Translations under genes and position numbers: made by a program | The notes under the pieces: generated by a model | Databases searched by the model: none | What the model was told of the DNA's origin: nothing | What the model saw: the letters and a program-made list of their open reading frames with translations, nothing else | Assembly: GCA_037043235.1 (NCBI GenBank) | Contig: JAWRVZ010000003.1 | Span: forward strand, 10,157,501-10,221,500 | Length of the DNA stretch: 64,000 nt | Origin: Rhodeus uyekii | Lineage: Eukaryota > Chordata > Actinopteri > Cypriniformes > Acheilognathidae | Direction of reading: 5' to 3' | Shown: positions 44,906 to 58,407 of the stretch, piece after piece | Position numbering within the stretch: the first letter of the stretch is position 1 | Layout of the letters: every line of letters starts with the position of its first letter

Positions 44906-46906
44906 CTAAGGGGAATTCCCTTGATCTTTGTCATAAACGTAATGATGTAACAGCTTTGCACAAGCTGTGCTCCATGCCTGATAAACTTTTTTAATGCCAT
45001 GCAAATGATTCAAAGATTTTACGTCCGACATGCAATAACACCTTAACAGCGGAATGGTCGAATGTCTTTTTGATCTTCAAGCTAATGATCTGATCTGACA
45101 AAGCTTTTGAAATACCGCTGATAAGCCTGAAATGTAGAACAACAACATGTGGGAGCTGAAGCCTCGGGCCAGTCACCCTCCAGGATTTTAACTCTCTTGA
45201 ACTCAATGCATCCACAAAACAGATGTATCTCCTGTTAGATATTAAGCAATGTTTACCCACATTACAGCAGCGGCACTGGAAAGCCCTTAAGTCAATCGTT
45301 AGTTAGATCCGATGTAGAATGATGAAATAAAAACACACACAAGGACATTGAACTCCTTCTCTGATGGATCTGTATTGCTGTAGAAGTTCTTACAAAAGCA
45401 AACAACTGCACTAAAATATGATCCTCTGAATTTTAATAACTGTGTTAGCGCTAATTTTCATGATCTTGGAGGGTAAAATATAAGGTGCACAAAACTTTTT
45501 TTTTTTATGTGACCTTCGAAAGAAACACATGATGTATCACAAATGAGACCTCTTTAAAATTGTAATTCTCCTACACAGCAGTGAGATGAAATTGAGACTT
45601 ATGTCTGCTCTCAAACATTCTTCTACCAAAAGGTTGTCTTAAAATTAATTGTCTGGGATTTGTATACTTACTGTGGCAAAGAAATTAAATCTCTTATTTA
45701 GGGGAGACATCTGCAATGACATTGATAAGAAACAAGTTACAGTGATGAAATCAGTACCATCATCTTTATATCACACTTTCATATTTCAAATATGATCGTA
45801 TTCCAGTTAAAATCAGAATACACAATAAATGATGCACAAAATTTAAACAGATGTCCTTGTTTTTTATTAGATACTGGGTAGGTAGTAAGAATGCCACTCT
45901 TTGAACTTATTGACATGGTTAATAAATAAATAGTACATTTAATATGTAGCAGATGAATTCCTGACCATTATATAAATGCTTGAGACAAATAATGCAAAAA
46001 AACCAACAAATTTTTACGACACTCCCCAGCTTACTTCTTTCTCAACTTCTTCAGCAAATCCCTTATCGATTACTGATCTTCAAAGAACATGTTTAGAATT
46101 ACGTGATATTGTTTTAACTGTCTTTATTAACTCAGCGTGACATGAATAATACTATCTGCACACTAGGAGAATTACTGAGAAAATAAAAAACTAGTCAAAA
46201 CCTCTTCAGCCTCCCAGACAATAGTTAAGTAAATTGAAATGTCAACGAGAGAACATTCATAAATGCCTCCTCTCCAGACATTTTGGTGCCTGCTTGTCTG
46301 TGGAACGAAATCACATGAAGCCGATATCAAGTGCACATCATTTGTGGAAAACCAATTTATTTATTTTTCCCATCCACTAAACAGAAGCAGTCTTATGAAG
46401 AGTATAGTAAGTCCTGTAGATGCCATCTAAATCATTTTTGGTTTTTTTTGTTATAATTATTATTTTTAACCTGTGCAGGACAGAATATAATATTTTCTCA
46501 GTATTTACAGGGACAGCTTGAAGGGATGTTTTGTAATATGGGGTTTGTGGTGAATAACTTTCCTTTTTTACAGTTACTGAAGTTAAATACCCTATTAAAG
46601 TTTTAGAACAACAGCTGTAAATATTGTTTGCTTAACAACCAGATGCTTTTAATGTTAGTTTACCCTCCGTATATCATGTCAACCGTATTAAAATCGTGGG
46701 GCATATAATGAGTCAGTGGATTCAAGCATACTTATGCTTATGTTAGCTGGTTGACCGTAACTTGTCTTGTAGCTCTTCTTCTATAAGAAAGTACGTAGCC
46801 GCGGTGCAATAGTAGCCATAGCAACAAACCTTTGTGGTGTTTTCGCAACTGTTTATTTTGGTGCTCCTCCTTGGTCTCGGCCTGTAAAAGTAATTGAGTT
46901 CTTAAA
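44906..46906. other. Gene-free stretch
   Basis: No exon, transposon end or tandem repeat is recognised over 2 kb. Sequence is AT-rich. Confidence 0.45.
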
Positions 46907-47015
46907 GGGATAGTTTATCCATTGATGAGAGTTGCCTTGCCTTGACTCACCCTCATCACCATGGATGACCTGTAGGATTTCCATTCTTCCTTACAGCACA
47001 AAAAGATGTTTTTTT
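46907..47015 (+). repeat. Left half of the palindromic MITE-like family
   Basis: It begins TTAAAGGGATAGTTTATCC and continues GACTCACCCTCATCACCATGG and TTACAGCACAAAAAGATG. The right end is not evident. Confidence 0.5.
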
Positions 47016-47436
47016 TATGTACCCTTTTTTTTATACATGCATTACTTTTACGTTCCATGTAAGAAATTGACACAGGTTTCTTACCACCCCTTCCCTCTAA
47101 TTCTTGCACTTCCTATTCCTTCTCACTGAGGATTATTCAGCGCCTGAGAGTAAAACAGGTCACTTTGACATTCTATCACCCAAGTGTCTGGAGGACCTTT
47201 TAACATCTTCAAACAGACAAGGGCTACCGAATGGCTCCTCGCCCCTGACCCCTTTGACAATGTATGACTGCATCTTATTTTAGACCTAGCTAGCTCATGT
47301 TAAACACAAGCTTCGGGAATGCACAGTTTTTACAGACAACTTTCCTGGCAACTGTACCCTGTCCCAGTAAAATGGCAGTAATTTGTCTTATTTTTTCTCA
47401 AAAAGCACCATTATAGGAATAGAGTAGGCTGGGGAT

Positions 47437-48086
47437 GTCACGTTTCTGGTAATGAAGGAATGCTCAATAACCTTTATTAATTAGGCTAAAGTATTCCATA
47501 AATAAAGTATTCCATAAATCTCAGGGCCAGACTCAACTCAATAGAACAGGGACATAGCAGTCCAGGCATTAGTCAAAAACCAGAATATCAGTCCGTGAAG
47601 CATCTGGTCTAAGGGAAAAGCAAAGAGGTGAATCAGGCAGATGAGAAGCCAAAGCCCAGGCAAACGCCAAACACACAGATTTAATCCAGGTCCGTGATAA
47701 GTGGCAGGCTGCGGATGTTAACAAAGATCAGTTCAGACCACCAACCAAAGCAGGAGGAAATTCCTGAAGTACAAATCACTTTAGATGTGAGAAGTCTCGA
47801 CCGAGATATCCATTGATCAAAGATTTCACTGTCCAAAGAAATGAACAAATAGACAGATGACAGAGACACTAGAGAAAAACGGCACCAACAAGACCGGAAC
47901 CAACTGTTTGATAGAACAAAGCATAGTGTGAGTCGTAAGGGGAAAAAAAAAACACACTGGCAAACGAAAGGAAGAAAACTAGAGATTAAATAGTGGAGAA
48001 ATCAGAGAAAAAATAACAAATAGCTGTGAAATAGTGTGAGTAGCCTTGCTGATCAGACAGGGTACTGACAGGGGCTAATCGTCACA
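47437..48086. mobile_element. Probable solo LTR or LTR-like fragment
   Basis: It starts TGTCACGTTTCTGG and ends GGGCTAATCGTCACA. It has AATAAAG near 47500 and purine-rich interior sequence resembling the other minus-strand LTRs. No clear target duplication is seen, so the boundaries are tentative. Confidence 0.35.
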
Positions 48087-48411
48087 TAATTAAATTCTCA
48101 GTTATATTTCTCTAACAGTGGTTTTGCATGTTGCTTTCAAAAATCTAGTTTAAAACATAATGATCAAATTCCAAATAATATTCTTTCATTTTGGATAATA
48201 ATAGAACACTATTAAACTACACTGGCATTTTTTTTTGTACAAACGTTAATGTCAGGTTGTATTAAAATCAAATGCACACACTGAGTAATTTTTTTCAAAG
48301 TCAAAGAAATGAAAATAGAAAGAACTGACACTCTTCATAAATGCTTAAAAAATCACAACAGACCATGTGGTCATTTTGAAATACGAGTCCTCATCAGAAC
48401 TAAATTCTCTT

Positions 48412-48530
48412 CAATGCATTTGGCTGATGCTTTTATCCAAAGCGACTTATAGTACATTGTATTCAAGGCATGTACTATTATCGGCTTATGCATTCCCTGA
48501 GAATGCTCTGCTTCTTGTGTTTCAGGAATT
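48412..48530 (-). mobile_element. tRNA-derived SINE fragment, - strand
   Basis: The tail comes first (AATGCATTTGGCTGATGC, CTTTTATCCAAAGCGACTTA), then a degraded head. The B-box region is decayed. From 48531 to about 50050 no gene or named repeat is recognised. Confidence 0.65.
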
Positions 48531-50054
48531 TAAGTTGGGGAAATGTTTTAAATGTAATATTATACAGTAAAGTAACAATACATGTTGTCCATAATATTTT
48601 TAGAATTTAAATTATTATTGTTTCATAATTGTTATACTGATTTTTGCTGAACCGTCCATAATCGGCTGTTTAACGGCAGGTGTTTTGTGTGACAGCCTTT
48701 CCCCCTTTTCTGTTGCCTGTTTACCATGAAACCTTCTGGGTTGCATTGTGCATGTAATCGAGGTAAAAAAAGCAATAATAATAATGAATAATGTGCTTGA
48801 CGTGTTGAGATCTTCTCACATCAGCTTCTAAAACAATCCCAAAAAGCAAACTAAAACGTGTGCCTTGATTTATATAAATCACAAATTTACAAATTAGATT
48901 TTACAATGATAATGACTCAGAAACAGATCTGTTTTGCTTGTGTTCTATATTTAACACATTGTTAAACTAAAGAAACTCCTGGTCGTTTAGCGTTTTATTA
49001 ACCATGCAAACAAAATAGTGACAAAACAGATGTTTGGGAGGATATGCTGCAGTTTGACGCAACCAAACGTGTTTGAAACATAAGCCCATCCTTTGATTAA
49101 ATCAAAACAATCCCAAGTGGATTACCATTATCAATAGACTAACACTAAAAGAAGTTCCTGAAGGGGGTATTAAAAGTTGCTCATTTGCTTCGCCCGGTTG
49201 CAATTAAGAGGTGCGTCCTCAAGAGTATCGAAGTTTTTCCAGAGCTCACAAATTATAAGATTGTATGAGCATGGAGTTTGCTGAAGACACACCCACACCC
49301 CAAACTTGTTTACCCCACATTACTTTTTCATTTTTTTCCCCCAACTCAGTCTGTCCTTGTGAAAAATGTTCCCAGATTCTTGGTAAATCAGGTCCTCATG
49401 GAGAAATAATACTTTGCAGAGTTCAACAAGGCCCTCACATCTATGCACTTTCGCATTATAAACGTGCGAGAGGTCTAGTTGATGTGCTAACCTAGTTTGA
49501 CGCAGTCCTTTACGTGCATACTTGACAGCAACAATAAGGAATTTTTTTACTAGATAAAAAAAAAAAGTTATGGAAAATTTGAAAAGCCTCTAAAAGTAGG
49601 GAATGAATTTGAAATATATTTTGTGCATGAAAGTTAGGAGCAAGGCATAGAAATGTATTTTGCTATGTGAGTCATATTATCTATCAGTGTTTTTTGTGAA
49701 ATATACAAATCATTATAAAACGGTGATATACAAACAATAAATGGAAAGTAACACAATGAAATGTTTACATTTTAAAGGAAGTTCACAGAAGATCATTGTG
49801 ACTCATTCCTCATTTTGAAACAATTCACGATACGATACGATTCACGTTCACGATAAGACACTTACTATAGAAATTAAAATACTACGCAGTCCTCCAATAC
49901 TTAAATATGTTAAATGTAACAAATATTTATATGCGTTTAATCTCACTTTATTGACCAGTGTTCTTGCTGCTGACATTCAATTATTCAGTTAAACCATAAG
50001 CAAAATTACTTACATTTTGTTTTGTTTTATTTAAGTAATTGTTCAACTTTAATA

Positions 50055-50344
50055 GGGGAATGTGTGCGATGCGGAGAGACACGACGAAGAGAACAGGTTT
50101 CCAAATGAAACTCTTATCTTTATTTAAAAAACTGAAAACAAAAAACTTCAGGAGACCCTGGCTCAGGGTAGTGTCTGGCGTGCTCGGGCTCTGGGCTGAG
50201 AGAGGCGTGCTCAGGCTCTGGTCAAAAGTAGCCAAGCTCAGGTTCTGGACAGAGTTCATGGGGCTTGGAGGAGAGTTCAAGGGGCTCTGGGCAGAGGTCT
50301 GTGTGATGGGGCTGTGGTCAGAGTTCAGAGAGCTCGTTACCCCC
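50055..50344 (-). mobile_element. LTR-element fragment with proline-rich remnant
   Basis: The left part (50070-50145) resembles the poly(A)-signal end of the minus-strand LTRs here (CTTTATTTAAAAAACTGAAAA). The adjoining minus-strand frame (50155-50280) is a Ser/Pro-rich repetitive segment (SPMNSVQNLSL, then PSTPDTTLSQG). A truncated, inactive remnant. Confidence 0.4.
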
Positions 50345-50434
50345 CTGGGGTCAACAATCTCGAGCGGTCACCAGCCCCGCGGCAAAATTATCACACATTT
50401 ACCGGTCCGCGGCACAAAAAAGGTTGGGGACCAC
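50345..50434. mobile_element. hAT terminal fragment
   Basis: It ends GGTTGGGGACCACTG, the complement of the CAGTGGTCCCCAACC terminus known from hAT elements, preceded by ACCGGTCCGCGGCAC. Only one end is present; it abuts the truncated Tc1 copy. Confidence 0.5.
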
Positions 50435-50987
50435 TGCTCTATTGGGTTGAGATCTGGTGACTGTGGGGGCCATCTTAGTACAATGAACTCATTGTCATGT
50501 TCAAGTAACCAATTTGAGATGAATCGAGCTTTGTGACATTGTATTATCCTGCTGGAAGCAGCATCAGAGGATGGGTACATGGTGGTCATAAAGGGATGGA
50601 CATGGTCAGAAACAATGCTCATGTAGGCTGTGGCATTTAGATGATGCCCAATTGGCACTAAGGGGCTTAAAGTGTGCCAAGAAAACATCCCCCACACCAT
50701 TACACCACCACCACCAGCCTGCACAGTGGTAACAAGGCATGATGGATCCATGTTTTCATTCTGTTTACGCCAAATTCTGACTCTACCATCTGAATGTCTC
50801 AACAGAAATCGAGACTCATTAGACCAGGCAACTTTTTTCCAGTCTTCAACTGTCCAATTTTGGTGAGCTCGTGCAAATTGTAACCTATTTTTCCTGCCCA
50901 TTCTCCTCTGACCTCTAGCATCAACAAGGCATTTTCGCCCACAGGACAGAAATTGAACAGGTGTTCCTAATAATCCTTTGGGTGAGT
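50435..50987 (-). mobile_element. Truncated Tc1-like transposon
   Basis: The minus strand encodes a long piece of the transposase catalytic domain (VAWSNESRFLLRHSDGRVRIW, GGGGVMVWGMFSWHT, SPDLNPIEQ; 50440-50901). In the first motif Asn replaces the Asp of WSDES. The right terminal repeat (GTGTTCCTAATAATCC) is kept, the other end is lost at 50435, and an internal deletion lies near 50898. Same family as the 4012 and 39720 copies. Confidence 0.85.
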
Positions 50988-51464
50988 AGCTTTAATGAGT
51001 GTAATTGAAAATGAATGGGGGAAAATCATGTGAGAAGAAGCATCCATCACGTTATGATTGGATCTGATCGGTTGAGATTTGAAATGATTGGTTTGTATGA
51101 TAAATCCTGCCTTTTTATTGCTTCTGAATGAAGACGATGCTGTTAATGGCAGATGAAAAAAGCTTAAAAAGCTCAAGCCACTTAGATTAATTAATGCTAA
51201 TAAGTTGACTATCAAAAAGATGAACATTAGTTCACAAATAAGATATATTGTTTAAATTGTTACTCCCTTAAGTTATTTTGAAATAAACTTAAAACTTAAA
51301 AACTCTAACTTGATGAAATTTATACTTGGTTATAATAAATAGAACATTACGTAATATGAAACTACAAAATAGAATTATATAGTAATAGTGTAAGAGAGAC
51401 ATAAAATTACATTACATTTTTGTCAGAGGGAATTTTTTTTAATTGAATTTAAAATTTTTAAGAG

Positions 51465-51762
51465 AACGCGAGGAGATGTGGAGAGCCAAACTGAAAACAC
51501 TTTATTCAACTAACGAGAACAGAAACGGCACTAAACAGTGCAAAACTCGGAATACACAGAATGAGCATCCACACACGGAGAGAACAACATGGGAATTGTT
51601 AACAATCGACAAAGACAAAGGAGAACATGAGGGTGTAAATAGACAGGATAATGGGGAGCACCTGACACAACTAACAAGGGGGAGTGAATGATGTGACAGA
51701 TGATGGAAACACAGAAGGATCAAACAGGAGGAAAGTGATGAGACACGACATGACTGTGGCAA
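51465..51762 (-). mobile_element. Solo LTR, - strand (first of a tandem pair)
   Basis: The plus strand ends GACATGACTGTGGCA and has the inverted poly(A) motif CACTTTATTCAAC near 51500. It aligns in layout with the next copy at 51835-52127 and, inverted, with the 14302 LTR. Confidence 0.5.
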
Positions 51763-51834
51763 TAGGAAACCAAAAAGAAACCTCACTTAACCGGTGTTAC
51801 ACAATGCATGGCATACAAACAGAAGACAAGGATG

Positions 51835-52127
51835 ACAGCCGATTTCAAACTGAAACTCTTTTATTACAAAACGAAAAACAAAAGATTCTAAATGTAAACA
51901 AAAACGGCACACTTTGTGCATAACTCAGAAGAGGATCACGGAAGATGAACACATACACGCAGCAACATAAGGTTAACGAACAACAAAGACAAGGGAATAC
52001 GAGAGGGTATAAATACATGAGGAAATGGGAAGCAGCTGACGAGGCAAACAGGGTAATTGATTAACAAGACAGGTGTGGGAAGGGCATAGGAGATTCACAG
52101 AAGGAAAACACAAGACGAGACTGTGAC
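51835..52127 (-). mobile_element. Solo LTR, - strand (second of a tandem pair)
   Basis: Read on the minus strand it starts TGTCACAGTCTCGTCTTG, nearly identical to the start of the 14302 LTR. It contains an inverted TATA-like GGTATAAATACATG and TTGACAA-type spacing as in that family. Only about 70 bp separate it from the preceding LTR. Confidence 0.6.
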
Positions 52128-52811
52128 AAACGGATTATTCTTCAAATTATGTGTTGAATTTTTCTGCTGTTTTAGCTCAGATTCATCATAGACTCATGAC
52201 ATTCCAGGGATTTATAAAAAAAACTAACATTACATGCTATATTTAGCAAGTATCAGTCTGTTAAATCGCTTAAGCCTTAAGGGTCATATGGGATTTTGAC
52301 GTTCTGCTTCAACAAAATAGAGGCTTGCATAGCAAATTTGGGAACAGATCACACACTGTTATTCCCAAACTATCCTTTAAGCTGTGTGTTAAAATACTTT
52401 CTCTTATAGCTTAAAATGGAGAAAACTAAAAGAAAACTATTTCAATGCTGACTCCCTCAAAAACTGTGTAAAATAGTGTCTGGGGTGTAATCAAAATGTT
52501 AATTTGAGCATCCAGTCAAGCTCAGCAGTTGGCTCAACCAACGAGGTTTGGGCGGGGCAATCCATTTGACCGACCAATGGCAGACAAGGGAAGTGCTCAG
52601 GAAACCTGTTTAACAGCAGTCAGTGTTGTTGCATATCTGTTACGCATTTAGCTTTCACTTTTTCAATTTATATTGGTTTGGTTACTTCACAATAAGCATA
52701 CCTTAATATATGATTGAACTGTGTGGCTTATTGCTGTTTTTCATAACCTGTCTGAGCTTTCTGAGGCAGTTGATCCAGACTGATATATCTTCAAGATTAG
52801 ACAGTCTAGAT

Positions 52812-53946
52812 CAGGGGTGTCAAACTCAATTGCACAGGGGGCCAAAATCCAAAAAAAACTTTAGGTCGCGGGCCGAACAGGATAAACATTTATTGAAAAC
52901 ACTAAAACTAAACTTTTAAAACTTACCTTTTTTTAAATTAGATGTGAATAAAAACAGACAGAAATATTATTCTGGAATAAATCAACTTATACCTTAAATA
53001 ACTTAAAAATATAAAAATATAAAAAAAAAACTTTAAAACAAATTAAAATATATCCTGTCTAAATTATACAAGTTAGAAATAAAGTAAACAAGTAAAGTAA
53101 AAGTAAGTAAAAGTTAAAAGAACAAACATTCAAATATCTTTACTCTTATGTCATTTTATATAAAACTTAAAAAGATTTATATATAAAAGATTTTGCTCTC
53201 CATAAAAATATATCCTGTCAAAATTATACAAATTCAAAATATGGACATGCTGCATAACAAAACCTGGAAATCGAAATAAAATTTTTGCTTTTCAGCAATA
53301 ACAAATCAAATCATTCAGTTGAATTTGCTCTTATGTCATTTTTCTCATAGTGCCGTCTTATTAAATTATTTAATTACTGCCACATTAGCTCCGCAAATGA
53401 GACACACGGGTATACCGGCAGTATGTCAGTAAACATATACCGTATTTTCCCGCATATTACCCATGGGTTATAGCAGATTTTACAAACTATATCACACATT
53501 TTTTTACACTTAATAATATTTCAATATATTTGTTACGTCCACTAAGGACGTAGTGTTTTTTTTTTTTTTGCGCTGTATTTTCTTTCTGGCGCTTTTACTA
53601 TCACTCTGACAGCTGGCGCTGATATGCTGTCTGACCTGTCAATCATGCAAGAAGACTTGCTGCCATGAGGGCGAGCTCTTCTCATCCGACGATCAACACC
53701 TGCATTTCGCGCACAAGCACTGTGTACCGAGCTTGAACAGTTATGGATCATTGACAATAACAATCGCGCAGTACTAGCGCGAGCGCGAAGCATCATTAGC
53801 CACTTCCTGTTTAATACAGGAAGTGTTCGGCGAGTCAGCTGGAGCGCGGGACATCTCGCGGGCCATTAATAAAATGCTCTCGCGGGCCGGACATAATTAC
53901 ACGCCGGGCCGGATGTGGCCCGCGGGCCTTGAGTTTGACACCTATG
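52812..53946 (-). mobile_element. hAT-type non-autonomous element, inverted second copy
   Basis: Ends are CAGGGGTGTCAAACTC and GAGTTTGACACCTATG, flanked by the 8-bp duplication GTCTAGAT (52804-52811 and 53947-53954). The body is the reverse complement of the 11856-13000 copy, including the hairpin CTTCCTG...CAGGAAG and the GC-rich end. No transposase frame. Confidence 0.85.
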
Positions 53947-54466
53947 GTCTAGATCATCACATGGCAGGATTTCCCTGGAAGCCTGGGAACACAGAAAAAC
54001 ACAGGGAGTTATAGTCAAGTGGGAAAAGATACAGAGGTACTGACCTGGGATTAATTTAAACTCCACATGCTCATGTGGGAGCTGATAAACCATGAGCAGT
54101 CAATGCTTTAATGCTTAATTTGAGGTCAGGGTCAACTTCAACACATCAGCACCTCAGCTTCAGTAGCCGATGAGCAGCTTCCTGTTGCCGATTGCTCATG
54201 TCCAGCTGTTGTACAGCTGAGAAGTCAAACTATGAGCCAAGACTGTCTGCACATACCCTGGGAATTCCCACAATTGTTCTGGCCCAGGTCTCTGCATCAC
54301 TGCGTATATGAGACGACCAGTGACCACTGCGTCTTAAAATAGCCACTTCCTGATCAAATGCAGGAAATCGCCATCAAGGCTCCTCGGCAAGTGATGCTAA
54401 CTTTAACAAGACAATGGTTTTGAGATTAAGCCTTTTCATCTCATGAGTCACTTTGTTTTTTGTGTC

Positions 54467-55134
54467 TTAAAGGAATGGTTGACAATTCTAAACAAATTTA
54501 AACATTAACATCTACAGTATTTTTAAGTCCTGCATGTTCAACGTTTTCTGATTAACGTTTTTAGAAACATTTCTTATGAATATCTGTGTATCCATCCAAA
54601 GTTGCGAATTTAACATGCAAAATTGGAATATTGCAGAAAACATTTCCATCCCATGTGTTCAAGAAAACAAAATCGTAATTTCTTGGGTAATTTGTAAAGA
54701 TTATCTGTAAAAAAAAAAAAAAAAAGGAAGCTGCTGCAATTGGGGATGCCACTGTTTTTTTGTTTTTTACGTGATAAATGACTTGCACCACAGATTGTGC
54801 AGACAAAATGTAAGTTTGAGAAATTTCTGGGATGGAATTAAACCAAATCACCAATCTAATGATAGACTTTGGCTCAGGCATTTCAGAATGATCAATCTAA
54901 TTTGGTCCTCTGGTCCAAAGGCAAAGTCACTTCAGTTTTTATTTTATTTTATAAATTACATATTTTATAAGTACATGTACATATACTTATATACATTTTG
55001 TGTGGCTTTAGAAAAAGTAAAAATAATTGTGTTTCATAAGCAGAAGTTAAAACAATAGCACTTGAATTCTTAATAACATGAGGTTGAGTAAATATTGACA
55101 GAATATTCATTTTCAGGGTGATCTATCCCTTTAA
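54467..55134. repeat. MITE-like element with inverted ends
   Basis: The left end TTAAAGGAATGGTTGAC and the right end GTGATCTATCCCTTTAA are imperfect inverted repeats. About 670 bp, non-coding, with a poly(A) run at 54710-54725. Confidence 0.5.
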
Positions 55135-56680
55135 CATTTCCAACGTCACCAGAGAAAAAAACCACATGACCCATGCTTCAGCAAATGATTATAAATGGAT
55201 CTGAAGGTTCCCACGGAACAGAAATGTACTGCAAATCATATTCACATCATTCCTAAATGTATTCAAATTGTTCAAATGTCAAATTTTAAGGCAATATATG
55301 TACACTTCTAGCAACTACTGCATTCATTTATGATTTGTACAGAGGTGGAGTGACAAAAGAATACAACAATTTTATTTTATTTATTTTAATTAAGTCACAA
55401 GACAGTTTAGTACAAAAATGTACAACAAAATCTTAATTTATTAAAAATTGGCCAGGCTTGACACTTGACACTGCTGGGTGTCATGTGATTTTAAAGGCAT
55501 ACTGTACATGCCCAAACAATGTTTCTTTATCCTTAATCCTGTATAATAACTATGTGTTGAGGAGATTAGAGAAAATAATCAAGCACTGGATTATGTGTCT
55601 CATTCCCATGGCTCACATAAGAAATACTGTTACTTGAGGACATCTGCCATTAGAAGAGCAGTGGTTTACAGCGTATTGGCAGACAAATACAGAATTCCTT
55701 TGTTTAAAGATATGTTTTAAGTCAACAAATACTGTATTTCCAAACAAAACCATCTTAAAAACAACCTCTTACAAAACATTCTGTCTCATGTAAAAATACA
55801 ACCATTTAATTGCTAACAGAAATGAAATATAGCTAGGTCTCACTGATCAGTCCTTTAAACATTTGTCTTTATTAAAAACATACATTTGCAAACTGCTTTA
55901 GATCATTTTCATCCACCATGTCTTGACTCGCGTACACCCATTCCATAGAGATGATCAGGAGACATTGTTACAAAACTTCAATTTCAAGATATATTTTGCT
56001 TTCACATGTTGGTTTTCACTTATTTTGTATATTCTATAGCTAATGCATAACAAATTAGTTTAAAGATTTGTCAATATGTATCTTGAATAAAATGGAAGTC
56101 GCTTTGGATTTTTAACAAAAAGCATAAACGTAAAATCTAATAATGCGTAAGTAAAATAGTCTAAATAGAATTATTAAATTTAAATGACTGTAAAAACTAC
56201 ACAATGTCCCTGTGGGCCTTGATATATTTCTTATTTGAAACAGAGAAAGCCTGGTCAACCATATCTAATTATTATGAAAATAAAAGGCAGTGACTCATTT
56301 GATCTGACACATGTGTGAAGGATTTAATTAAACTCTGATTCATATGCTTACATTGTCTAACTGACATTTGTGAGAAAGTTAGAAAAAGAACAAGATATCC
56401 AAGACACAGCAAACACATTTTAAACAGTCAAACATAAAGCAAGTCGTGACTAAATGAATTATGTTGTCAGACTGGTGTTGTGAGCAAAGATTGCAGGATC
56501 ACTCATAGCTTTGAGAACACTGATGCCCCTGGGTTAGGTGGATCTTCATTACAAGCTTACAAATCATGGCCACACAATGCCTTTCATTTTGTAAACACAA
56601 GTAATCTTGTATTGAAAAGTGACATGATCCAACCCTTAATCCAACCAGATCCATCTATCTGCGAACACACACGCGCGCGC
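55135..56680. other. Gene-free stretch
   Basis: AT-rich sequence. No coding exon or transposon end is recognised. Confidence 0.45.
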
Positions 56681-56684
56681 ACGC

Positions 56685-57480
56685 ACAGTGATGCGAAAAA
56701 GAGTTATTTTTTTGCATGTTTGTCAAACTTGATGTTTCAGATCATCAAACAAATTCAAATATTAGTCAAAGATAACACAATTAAACAAAATTGAGTTTTT
56801 AAATGAAAGTTGTTATTATTAAGGGAAAACAAAATCCAAACCTACATGGCTCTGCTGCTGTAGCTCATCTGCTTCAAGGTTTTGTGTCCAGAGATGCTCT
56901 TCTGCAGACCTCACATCACCATTATACAGTTATGCATTTGGTAATCAGTTCATGCTTTCCCTGGGAATCGAATCCATGATCTTTGCATTGCATGCACGCC
57001 GCTCTATTGTCTGAGCTATAGGAAAAAGCTTGGTCTGGAGCCGTTTTTCTGCTTCAGGACCTGGAATACTTGCTGTGATAAATGGGACCATGAATTCTGC
57101 TGTCTACCAAAAAGTCCTGAAGGAGAATGTCTGGGTGTCTGTTTGTGATCTCAGGCTGAAGCAAACTTGGGTTCTGCTGCAGGACAATGATCCAAAACAC
57201 AGCAGCAAGTCCATCTCTGAATGGCTGAAGAAAAACAAAATTAAGACTTTGGAGTTGCCTAGTCAAAGTCCAGACCTGAATCCTATTGAGATGCTGTAGC
57301 ATGACCTTAAAATAGCAGTGCATGCTTGAAAACCCTCCAGTGTGGCTGAATTACAACAATTCTGCAAAGATGAGTGGGCCAAAAATCCTCCACAGCTCTG
57401 TAAAAGACTCATTGCAAGTTATCGCAAATGCTTGATTGCAGTTGTTGCACTCATATATATAAATGGGAGAATGACCATAT
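56685..57480 (+). mobile_element. Tc1-like transposon, truncated, with nested SINE
   Basis: The left terminal repeat (CAGATCATCAAACAAATTCA, AAGATAACACAATTAAAC) matches the 8350 family. The transposase C-terminal part is at 57030-57299 (LLQDNDPKHSSKS, then [11 protein letters not shown]) and carries the second Asp (DNDPKH) and the Glu (PIE) of the DDE/D triad. The N-terminal half is missing. A SINE is inserted at about 56918-57025. Confidence 0.8.
56918..57025 (-). mobile_element. SINE inserted in the Tc1 copy
   Basis: A degraded tail (TATACAGTTATGCATTTGG) is followed by an inverted tRNA-like head (GGGAATCGAATCCATGATC, TCTGAGCTATAGGA). It interrupts transposon sequence on both sides. Confidence 0.65.
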
Positions 57481-57986
57481 AGATTTTTTTTATCTCATAA
57501 TTTGGAAGCAGGTATATTAGGCTGTTGTCACTTTTTAAACAATAAACAGTGAAAAACAACCCTAACTGCAGAAATGAGTTGCATTAAGAGCAATACACAC
57601 AATCTGGAGCAAAGATAATAGTCTGGAGCAATACAAAAAAATGAGTGAGTGAAAGGAAACAGGTTTGTGTGTCAACTCGCTGTCAGAGAGGTGAGAGAGG
57701 AAGACAGTGCAGCTGCTATCGTGTATTTATTCTGCAGGAAATGAGTATTGGAAGTGTTGCTGATATTTCAGTATCTATATGTATTGAAAAATCAATGTGT
57801 TTGATAATACTACATTACACTTAGTTCATTCTTTAAGATACCTTTTTTAAAAGACTACAATTTAAAAATGCATGTTATGTATATAATTTAACCCGCCAAA
57901 GTGGCTAGTAAGGGTTGACTGAGTTACACCCCACTGCTGAAATCCACCCACATTTGGTAGGTTGGCGGGCGTTAATGTCAAGCCCT

Positions 57987-58090
57987 GTGTGTGTGTTTGT
58001 GTGTACGTACGTGTATGTGAAATTCTTCCACCTTCTTTTGTTTAGTTACAATTAAAATTCACACACATATACGTGTGTGTGTGTGTCTCT
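57987..58090. repeat. TG microsatellite patches
   Basis: Short (TG)n and ACGTACGTG runs separated by Tc1-like terminal sequence. Confidence 0.6.
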
Positions 58091-58407
58091 TAAATCTTTC
58101 AGATCATCGAACAAATGTATTTATTAGTAAAAGATAACTAGTAAACACAAAATGGTGTTTAAATGAATGTTGTAAAAATTAAGGGGAAACTAAATCCAAA
58201 CCTACATGGCCCTGTGTGAAAAAGTGTGAGAGCCAGTATCCACAAATGGTGAAAACATGGAACAGTGGTGAACCTTCCCAGGAGTGGCCAGCCGACTGAC
58301 CAAACTTACCCCAAGAGCACAGCAACGACTACATCAAAAGGTCACAAAAGACCCCACAACAACATCCAAAGATCTGCAGGCTTCACTTAAGGTCTCGTTT
58401 AAGGTCA

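Noticed and set aside
47437..48086. Full LTR element
   Set aside because: Only one LTR-like unit is seen, with no target duplication or interior, so it is listed only as a tentative solo LTR.
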